In this document: in pieces, positions 56,961-64,000 of the stretch
How positions within the stretch are numbered: position 1 is the stretch's first letter
How the letters are laid out: the number at the start of each line of letters is the position of its first letter
Made by a program: the position numbers and the translations under genes
Notes under the pieces: generated by a model
Told to the model about the DNA's origin: nothing
What the model saw: the letters and a program-made list of their open reading frames with translations, nothing else
The model's database searches: none
Assembly: GCA_004431415.1 (NCBI GenBank)
Contig: QPMI01000503.1
Coordinates: 124,001-188,000 of the forward strand
Origin: Cyanophora paradoxa
Lineage: Eukaryota > Glaucocystophyceae > Cyanophorales > Cyanophoraceae
Length of the DNA stretch: 64,000 nt
Direction: 5' to 3'

Positions 56961-57047
56961 TTCGGAAGGCACTGGGCCAAGCGCCGGCCGCGCCGCGGCG
57001 GCGTCGAGACTCGACTCTGGCGCTCCACTGGGCCAGTGCCTTCCGAA
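56961..57047. repeat. Inverted repeat (15-bp perfect arms)
   Basis: The arm ttcggaaggcactgg at 56961-56975 is the reverse complement of 57033-57047, with further imperfect pairing (gcgcc/ggcgc) inside. It could be a small MITE-like remnant or a hairpin. No flanking duplication was recognised. Confidence 0.7.
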
Positions 57048-57352
57048 GTTCTATAGCTACTGGTACTATAGCTAGGACCGTCGGACCAGCCCTGAACCAC
57101 TGGGCCAGTACCGTGAGTACTAGTGCCTCGACTCGGCCCGAGGAGTCGGCGACCCTTCACTGGCATGGCCCTCCAGACTCACTCGACCCAGCCCTACTAC
57201 TAGTACTAGTAGGCTAGCGGCCCAGCGGTGAGTCGCAACGATACTAAGATACTACGGCGATAGATCTAGCCTAGTATACGTAGAGCTATAGGCCCAACGC
57301 GGCTGCTGCTCAAATCCGACGGACCGTCGTCTACCGTGTGGCACTTTGCATC

Positions 57353-60300
57353 ATGTACGCCGTATGGCGCTTGAATCCGGACCCGCAGCCTTGCGACTCG
57401 GCTGGAGATATCGATAAAACGTCGAGCGACATGCAACCGATCATGAAGGTCCCGCTCTTTATCGACGGGCATGCGGTTGCCTCGAAAGCACCGCACGACC
57501 GATGGATCCCTTGTGTAAATCCGGTGCGTCGACGTCTGAGATCATGATCCTTAAGCTTGTGTTGTGTTGTGTGCGTTATGCCTGAAGCCGCGTGCGTACT
57601 CATCGCAGGCTACGCAAACGACAATCGCCTTCGTGCCCGAAGCGACACCGGACGAGCTTCAACAGGCTGTCGATTCTGCCCTTGCCGCATTTCCGAAATG
57701 GGCGATGACGTCGGTGGCAAAGCGCGTCACGTTGCTTACCAAGTTGTGCGTGCTCTCCGCCATTCATCCTCATACATCTATGACTCTAGGACGCGTACGG
57801 GCATCAGGTACTCTCTGATTGAGGCTAATCGGGATGAGCTCGCCGAATCAATTACGTTGTCCATCGGAAAGAGCGCAAAGTCGTCACAAGACGAGATTGA
57901 CTTCGCGCTTCGTGCGCCGTCTTCGTGTTTTTAGATTGGAACTGCAGTGTCTTGTCTGACTGCTGCAAAGGCTTGCTGCAGGCGTCATTCTCAGCGGGAT
58001 TTGTGATCCAAGGCGAGACGGTGACAGATGTAGCTCACGACCTCGATTCCTTTTCGATCCGCGAGCCAGTTGGCATTTGCGCTGGAATAGGCAAGCGATT
58101 CTCATGCGCATGTATAGTTTGCTTTGGCGAAAGGTATAGCTAACGTCCAAGTTTCCTCCAGGCTCGTTCAACTTTCCGTTGGCAATGCCCATGCTCGAGA
58201 TGGCTCGTGCCGTGATTACTATTTTGATGCTTGGCGGCGTTAGATCACAGATAATTATAACGTTAACGTGCGCAGGCCATCGGTATTGCTTCTGGTAACT
58301 GCTTCGTGTTCAAAGTGCGCACAAAATCTGTTCAGTCGTTGTCTTTTGTTCTGATCTCTAATTAAAAATCTGCGCAAGCCTTCGGAGCTCGCCCCGCTTC
58401 CGATGGCCATCTTTGCGAGACTGTTCGCTGAGGCTGGCTTCCCGCCTGGAGTGCTCAACATCGTCCAGGGCACCCGGGTGTGCTTATGTTACTCGAGCTC
58501 GCCCCTTTATCATCGATCACCACCAGGCACGTGCACATGCACTCATTACACGCTCAGGACACTGTAAACTTCCTCTGCGACCACCGGTCTATCGCGACCA
58601 TGTCATTCATTGGCGGCACGACGGCCGGCAAGGCAATATACAACCGAGCAAGCGCAGCGGGAAAGAATGTCCAGGCCAACATGGGAGCCCAGGTTCGCTG
58701 ACGATATCAATCAAGACACGATGACCGTCCTGATATACATCATTGCAGTGCCACATCTGTATAATGCCCGATGCCGAACTCGCTGCGACGGCGGCAGCAC
58801 TTGTGCACGGCGCGTACGCTGAATGCGGCCAGAAGTGTGTGGCGCCGAAAATATTGATCCTCGTTGGCGAGCCTTCCTACTGGTCTGTGTTTATTTATCT
58901 CCGCTTAAAACACAAATGTACACACTAAAGACGCTCTGCTCGCTTTCAGGAAGACGTTCAAGGATTTGCTAGTCGAGGAGGCTTCCAAGCTTCGGTTCGG
59001 CGACCCGACCGATCCGCGAACCTTTGGGGGCTCGCTTGTGTCCAAGGCGGTCCGTCTTGAGATTCGATCTTATGTGAAAATATCTGGTAGTAACGTTCTG
59101 AGCTTTGCCCAGGCAAAGTCAGTTGTGGTCGATCTGATCAGCAAGAGCGTGGAGCAAGGTGCCAGAGTGCTCTTGGATGGCAGAAACATCAAGGTGCACT
59201 CTAATCTGCATCTTCATAAATAAGATGTGCAAATCGCATCACTCACACTCTTCAGGTTGCTGGTTTCGAAAACGGCGCCTTCGTCGGTATTTGAGTTTCC
59301 TTGCATCGATATGTTTATTGCAATTGATAGATATAACATAATGATTGACCTGTATTGTATGTATAAACTTCCAGGTCCGACGATTCTAGACTACGTGACA
59401 ACAGACATGGCATCCTATCAGAACGAAGTATTCGGACCTTGCCTCAACTTGATGTATGTTCCAACTCTGGAAGCAGCCATCCAGCTCATTAACAGGTGGG
59501 CTTTGGCGACGTGGTCACAACTTGACACTGGCTGAGCGATATATTTTGCAGCAATGCATTCGGAAACGGTGCTTCGATATTCACTCAAAACGGGTGCGAG
59601 CGCATCCTTTGACTTCTGTTTAAATAACTATGGTTTTTGCGTGCACGCTTGTTATCCTATATATTGCTAAAGGCCTTTCTTTTCTTAGCTCAATCGCCCG
59701 CAAGTTCCAACACGGTATGCATGCAAGTTTGATACTGTGAAATATCAATATTCATGTCACTTATTCCGCGCACTTCAGATATCAACGTTGGTCAAGTCGG
59801 CGTGAACGTCGCTATTCCTCTTGCAATTCCCAGTATGCCATTCAGCAGCTGCAAGGTAGGCATGCTAAAGTGCAAGTTCCAACCAACGCAATATTTATTT
59901 CACCGCCAGGACTCGTTTCGCGGCACGCTTCACATGCAAGGGAAAGAGGGTACGCAACCCCCTTAAGCTTGTTCATCCTTGGCATATTAGAATCCATATG
60001 GCTGGCTCTGCAAATGAATGTTTACTGATTACTCTCTTCTCTCAGCCTACGAGTTTTTCACCAAGCGCAAGACGGTGTTCACACGCTGGGACTCCAAGCT
60101 GGCCAAGCTCAAGCCGCTGGCCACGGAGAGCTACATGAGCTCCTCAATTAATATTGCAAGCTCCGCTAGCGCTGCATATGCACGGGCTTTCAGCACGTCC
60201 GCGGCGCCGGCTGTGCTCTCTGCAGCTGTCAAGGTTCCAGCTCCGAAGGCAGCGCTCCCAAAACCAATTGCTCTTGCACTGCGGGCCAGCTCTATATATG

Positions 60301-60389
60301 TAGCTAGCTCTGGAGCGCTAACTCCGGTTGCGCTGCGGGGTCTTTTTAAGCCTGCCGCCCCTCTTCTGCGAGGCTTCCTGAGGATTTAG
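57353..60389 (+). CDS. mmsA: Methylmalonate-semialdehyde dehydrogenase (ALDH6 type)
   Basis: Roughly 16 exons. It oxidises (methyl)malonate semialdehyde to a CoA ester in valine, thymine and inositol catabolism. Motifs in order: VPLFIDGHAVASK (exon 57353-57523), LQQAVDSALAAFPKW (57609-57745), IQGETVTDVAHDLDSFSIRE followed by PVGICAGI (58006-58090), GSFNFPLAMPMLEMA (58163-58203), AIGIASGNCFVFK, KPSELAPLPMAIFARLFAEA, FLCDHRSIATMSFIGGTTAG and VQANMGAQ, AECGQKCVAPK with the catalytic Cys, LRFGDPTDPRTFGGSLVS, VAGFENGAFVG, TTDMASYQNEVFGPCLNLMY, NAFGNGASIFTQNG, NVGQVGVNVAIPLAIP and FRGTLHMQGKE. The family core ends near FTRWDSK; then an additional 70-80 residues follow, including YARAFSTSAAPAVLSAAVK, which look like a mitochondrial presequence in the wrong place. 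Start chosen at ATG 57353; no clear N-terminal targeting peptide. ALDH membership is certain; the subfamily call rests on GxFRG near the end and VxFLxDHxxI-type spacing. Confidence 0.85.
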
Positions 60390-60679
60390 GTCGGCACCAG
60401 TCATGATCAACAGTTCGATTATACACTTTCAAATCAAATACAGCAGCAATCAAATACGCCATCATCTAATATCTGCAGCAATTAAATGCAATTGCAAGCT
60501 TTCACGCGGGATCGCCCCGAGGGGGGAGCTCGCGAACGACGGGGGGGGGGGGGGGGGGTGTAGACAAGGGGGTATGTTGCATCAGGAATAAGTTGATGGA
60601 AAGAAAGCTTGAGAAATACTGTTCAAATATAAGCCTAAGCTCACGATGTTGACGGGAATAGGATCAGATCCTGCACTAA
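60390..60679. other. Spacer right of the dehydrogenase gene
   Basis: AT-rich then GC-rich, with a G tract at 60541-60558. No gene seen. Confidence 0.6.
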
Positions 60680-60699
60680 TTATAAAGAACGAGGCCCAC

Positions 60700-60950
60700 C
60701 GGAAGAGCCCCGAGCTCTCGATGCACTTGGGCGCCCTGCGGACTGCAGGCGCGCTCTACGGAGGGCATCTGCGGGCGGATTTCTCAGAGATCGTTGCGAG
60801 AGCCGCTCGACCGCGCCGCCAGCTCACCTGGCCCAAAGAGCGAGGCCCGCTGGACCACTCCCGAGCTCTCGATGCGGCTGGGTGCCCTGCGGACTGCAGG
60901 CGCGCGCTACGGAGGGCATCTGCGGGCGGACATCTCAGAGATCGTCCGAC
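60700..60950 (+). repeat. Tandem duplication of one MSH4-like exon (about 154 bp)
   Basis: ccccgagctctcgatgcactt at 60707 and cccgagctctcgatgcggct at 60861 start two copies running through ggagggcatctgcgggcgga and ctcagagatcgt. The first copy encodes KSPELSMHLGALRTAGALYG, the second TPELSMRLGALRTAGARYGG. Confidence 0.85.
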
Positions 60951-61632
60951 GGTCGCGAAGAAGGGCAGGCGTGCGCCTGCCTTTCGATTCTAGATCTTCC
61001 TTCCCCATGGCCAATTGCAACCTCCCGCCCTCCCCCCCGGCCCCCCCCCCCCCCCCCCCCCCCCTCCAGATGGAGATCGACGACGGATCCGGATCCGGAG
61101 GCGCTGGCGAGCCTCTCGTCACGGGTGCGGGAGAGCGGGGATGAGATGCTCATCCTCACCGAGTCGTACGCGTGCGCCCTCATGATCAGCTCCGGCTTCT
61201 CATGATCACGCCTCGGCCACCGGGTCCTTTTCCTTTCTCCTAGCTGTAATTATAAGAGATATCATCTCCATGCATATGGCCAGCAGCGTTCAGAGAGCTC
61301 GAGGGAGGAAGATTCTCTTCCTTCCGTAAGATCTAGAAAATTAATTCTGGTTCTGCAGGCTGTTCCACCCATAAGAAGCCCCCCCCCCCTCTTCCCCCCC
61401 CCCCTTCCCCCCCTGATTCACCAGTGCACCAGTCGCGACGCGGTGGAGGGGGTCGAGCTGCCCGCTGGCGCCGATCGCGACTCGGCAACGCCCGCTGCGG
61501 CCGGAGAGAACTTACCGTAGTATACGTAACGGGGGGCGCATCGCCATCAAGCAGGCGCGCATCTCCTCCGCGCCGAGAGCCCAGCGCTAGCACGGGGGCG
61601 CCAACCGAGCGGCGGCGCCCCGCCGCGAGTGC

Positions 61633-61635
<3 letters not shown>

Positions 61636-61672
<37 letters not shown>
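61636..61672 (+). repeat. Poly(C) tract in the MSH4-like locus
   Basis: An uninterrupted C tract of about 35 bases lies shortly before an acceptor-like tctcccgccag. Other C tracts in the same locus are at 61036-61066, 61380-61412 and 61936-61965. Confidence 0.9.
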
Positions 61673-62541
61673 ACGGGGCCCGCATTCCTATGCATGACCA
61701 GCCACTCATCTCCCGCCAGGTGACCCTCATGGCGCACCTGGCGCGATCCCCGGGCCCGGTGCACGTCCCCGGGGATCTACCTGGCGCACCTGGCTACGTC
61801 CCCGGTGCGGGCTCGGGCCTCCCGCCGGCCGCCGGGCCCCATCGGGAGCCTTAGCTGCCCCCGCAGCCAAGCTTGCGTCCCTTCACTGCCTCGCGATCGA
61901 CCACCTCTTCACGCACCTCGCGATCGCGATCGGGTACCCCCGCCCCCCCCCCCCCCCCCCCCCGCCCCTCCCCGCCGCCCCCTCACAGCGCCGCAGAACG
62001 TGACGAAGCGGGAAGCTAAGCTGCGTGGCACCGCGCGCCACCCTCAGCGCCCTTAAGCTTGGCTCGGAGGCCTGCCCTCTCTCCCTGCCTTCCCGGCCCT
62101 TCGCCCCCCTTCATGACCTGGCCATGCCCACAGCGCGCGCGAGTTCCTGCTGAGCACGTGCGGCTACACCCTCTTCGCCACCCACTTCCAAGGTCCCCTC
62201 GCGATCGGCCCCATTCTGCTGTGATCTCCGTTGCGAATCGAACCGATATCCGATGTCACAGAATGTGCGACGGGGCAGCCCTCACGGAGCTTGCGAGGAA
62301 AACTTCCACCGCCCCTGTACCCCCCGTATTCCTTTTAGAACACGCATGGCAGACGGATGTGGGGGTGGCGATGGGCGGCCGCGGATACCTCCACTTCCAG
62401 TGCACCCTTGCGGAGGTCCGAACCCGCGCCCCGCGCCCCGCGCCCGCCCAAATTTATAATCCAACTCGCCTCGAGCTTGCAGGGGCGGAACATGGAGGGG
62501 CACTACGGGATCGCGGTGCACGTGGCGCAAACGGAGGGCGG

Positions 62542-62973
62542 CCGGCCTGCCCCGCCCCCTCGTCGACTGCGCCGAGCAGCTCGCCGTCCATGGGCCAGGT
62601 CCACCTGGGCAGCGTGCTCCGCTTCGAATTCGCTTTCGGGCCCGATCGCGAGGCACGCGGGGCAGAGCAGGGGTGCAGGTGCGGGGGCGCCTGGAGCGGG
62701 TGGGCCGCCTGTGCGCATGCGCCCTCGAGCTCCCCAGCCTGGCAGGCGCCCGCCCTATTTTTAGGCCGTCTGAAGCGTTTGATGGCGCGCTCTCAGGAAC
62801 ACGCGTGCGCGTGCAAACGCGCGTGCGACCCGTGCGTGCTTAAAAGTTCCCTCCTCCCTCACGCATGTGTTCATTTGGCAATTAATTTTGTTAGATTAAA
62901 CTGTGCAAGACAGACCATCGGAAGACTAAATGAAAGAGAATTCGAAATGCAGGCCAAAATAAAGGGGAGGGGC
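62542..62973. other. Spacer between MSH4-like remnant and dehydrogenase
   Basis: It includes possible coding-like sequence (QVHLGSVLRFEFAFG near 62600-62640) that could be a further remnant exon, then AT-richer DNA. Nothing firm. Confidence 0.45.
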
Positions 62974-64000
62974 TTAGTCGGTGGTCATGACGATGCGGTA
63001 CTTGGCCTGGCCCTTGTGGCACCGCTCCATCGCCTCGTTGACCTGTCGGACGGGCGGGTCAGCGCTCGAGAAAGAAAGCCAAGCGGGTTCGACAGAGGGC
63101 AAACCTGGCTGAGCTTCATGAGCTCGATCTGGGGGCGGATGCCGTGGATCGAGACGAAGTTGAGCATGGCGCGCATCTCGCGGCGGCCGCCGACGACCGA
63201 GCCGACGATCGACTTCTGGCCGAAGATGAGCGTCATGTTGCCGACCTTGACGTCCGTGACGGGGATGCCGATGAGCACGAGCTTGCCGTCTGCGCGCGGG
63301 ACGATGCGTATGTCAGCACGCACGCGACTGCCGGGGGCACTCACGCGCGGTCGCGCACTGTTGCGGAGGAACGAGCAGAAGAGGTCGTAATCGATCGGGG
63401 CCGGGCAGGTGTTCAGGATCTGCATCTGTTCAGGATTGGAACGGGGAGGCGAGCGGGCGGGCGCACGAGGTCCTGGGTGGCCTTGGCCGCCTGGCAGTGC
63501 TCCTTGTCGGAGAAGTCAACGAAGCGGTGCGCGCCGAACCGCTTCGCGTCGGCCTCCTGGTTGGCGAACGCCGAGAAGGCGGTGACCTCGCAGCCCATGG
63601 CGTGAGCGAACTGCAGGGCAAGGTGGCTGCTCGCCCGTCAGCTCCGGTCCGCGGCCCGGCCCCGGCGCAACGCGCGGACGAACCCGAGACCGCCGACTGC
63701 AATGACGCCGACCTTCATGCCGGGTTTGGCCCACCGGTCGAGGGGCGAGTAGACGGTGTGGCCTGCGGGCGACCAAAACATTAATCGAATATTGGGGAGA
63801 TGGGAAAGAAGGAGCGCCGCGCGTCTTACCGGCGCACATGAGGGGCGCGGCGTACTCGCTCGGCAGCCTGGAGAACGGAGTCGGTTGACGGAAGAATTCG
63901 AAGACCGTCGGACGGCAACTGCAACCGTCGGGCAAGAACGCACGCGTCGGGGATCTTGAAGCAGAAGCGCTCCGAGGCGCGCATGCGCTCCTGGAAGCCA
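62974..64000 (-). CDS. Zinc-type alcohol dehydrogenase, CAD family (5' part outside window)
   Basis: Medium-chain NAD(P)H-dependent dehydrogenase, cut by the right edge. Exons from right: FQERMRASERFCFKIPD (63998 to about 63950), LPSEYAAPLMCA (about 63870-63830), HTVYSPLDRWAKPGMKVGVI with AVGGLGF (63765-63690; nucleotide-binding GxGGxG-like loop), MGCEVTAFSAFANQEADAKR and FGAHRFVDFSDKE (about 63610-63470), MQILNTCPAPIDYDLFCSFL (63425-63362), GKLVLIGIPVTDVKVGNMTL and GSVVGGRREMRAMLNFVS (63290-63110), and the last exon VNEAMERCHKGQAKYRIVM with stop at 62974. The layout and the YAAPLxCAGxTVYSPL motif fit cinnamyl/aliphatic alcohol dehydrogenases. The catalytic zinc ligands lie in the missing N-terminal part. 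Loop residues AVGGLGF are slightly atypical versus GLGGLGH. Confidence 0.85.

Larger units (their letters stand above)
60680..62541 (+). pseudogene. MutS-family (MSH4-like) remnant
   Basis: Exon-like fragments appear in the MutS order: TTPELSMRLGALR with HLRADISEIV (about 60865-60950), LASLSSRVRESGDEMLILTE (about 61105-61165), GRIAIKQAR (61530-61560), VTLMAHLA (about 61720-61745), LAIDHLFTHLAI (about 61890-61925), FLLSTCGYTLFATHFQ (62142-62190) and MEGHYGIAVHVAQTEG (about 62492-62540). The TLFATHF motif is typical of MSH4/MutS ATPase domains. However, no 5' half exists, the P-loop (GPNMSGKS in the family) is replaced by GPAFLCMTS before the VTLMAH exon, and I see no DELGRGT Walker B exon. It is probably a decayed or partial copy of a meiotic crossover gene. 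Very short exons could have been missed. Confidence 0.55.

Noticed and set aside
61333-61764. Minus-strand Gly-rich ORF
   Set aside because: The Gly run is only the complement of a poly(C) tract in the MSH4-like locus.

Overview
This is nuclear DNA from a free-living unicellular eukaryote, most likely a flagellated microalga or similar protist. Genes are cut into many small exons by short GT-AG introns, often 50-110 nt, with donors like gtgcg or gtacccc and acceptors like gcgcag. Exons and introns are very GC-rich, while spacers are AT-richer and full of small palindromes. There are no bacterial operon features. Pelagophyte- or haptophyte-like algae would fit, but the sequence alone does not fix the lineage. 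Gene models below were built by joining fragments across GT-AG introns and checking reading phase. Outer limits are better supported than every internal exon.

Left part (0-12 kb): minisatellites at the edge, a minus-strand leucine-rich-repeat gene (575-2158), then a divergent plus-strand gene of almost 10 kb (2476-12120) encoding a huge disordered, coiled-coil, IQ-motif protein that resembles CEP350/TRM centrosomal proteins.

13-23.3 kb: a minus-strand secreted or cell-surface protein (signal peptide at 23338). It starts with a WD-like beta-propeller, runs into an extracellular cassette of about 2.3 kb present in three tandem copies (introns included), and ends in a unique Cys-rich part at 12952.

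24.5-31.7 kb (minus): a SulP/SLC26 anion transporter with a STAS domain, then a TKL-type protein kinase. The kinase is head-to-head with a plus-strand gene (31751-41108) that encodes a DUF4062-like - NACHT - LRR protein, that is, an NLR/STAND-type receptor-like ATPase. This is the most notable gene in the window.

41-48.6 kb: two BTB-domain genes (41358-42836 minus; 45047-46209 plus), a broken copy of two NLR exons at 46.4 kb, low-complexity DNA and an unidentified ORF.

49.0-56.85 kb: a nearly full-length LINE retrotransposon on the minus strand (ORF1, APE endonuclease, reverse transcriptase, zinc-finger tail), bounded by an exact 15-bp target-site duplication and broken by several frameshifts.

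57.3-64 kb: a methylmalonate-semialdehyde dehydrogenase gene with an odd C-terminal extension, a degenerate MutS/MSH4-like pseudogene, and a zinc-type alcohol dehydrogenase (CAD family) cut off by the right edge. The genes are a mix of cytoskeleton, surface, transport, signalling and metabolism. Only the NLR/kinase pair suggests a shared role.
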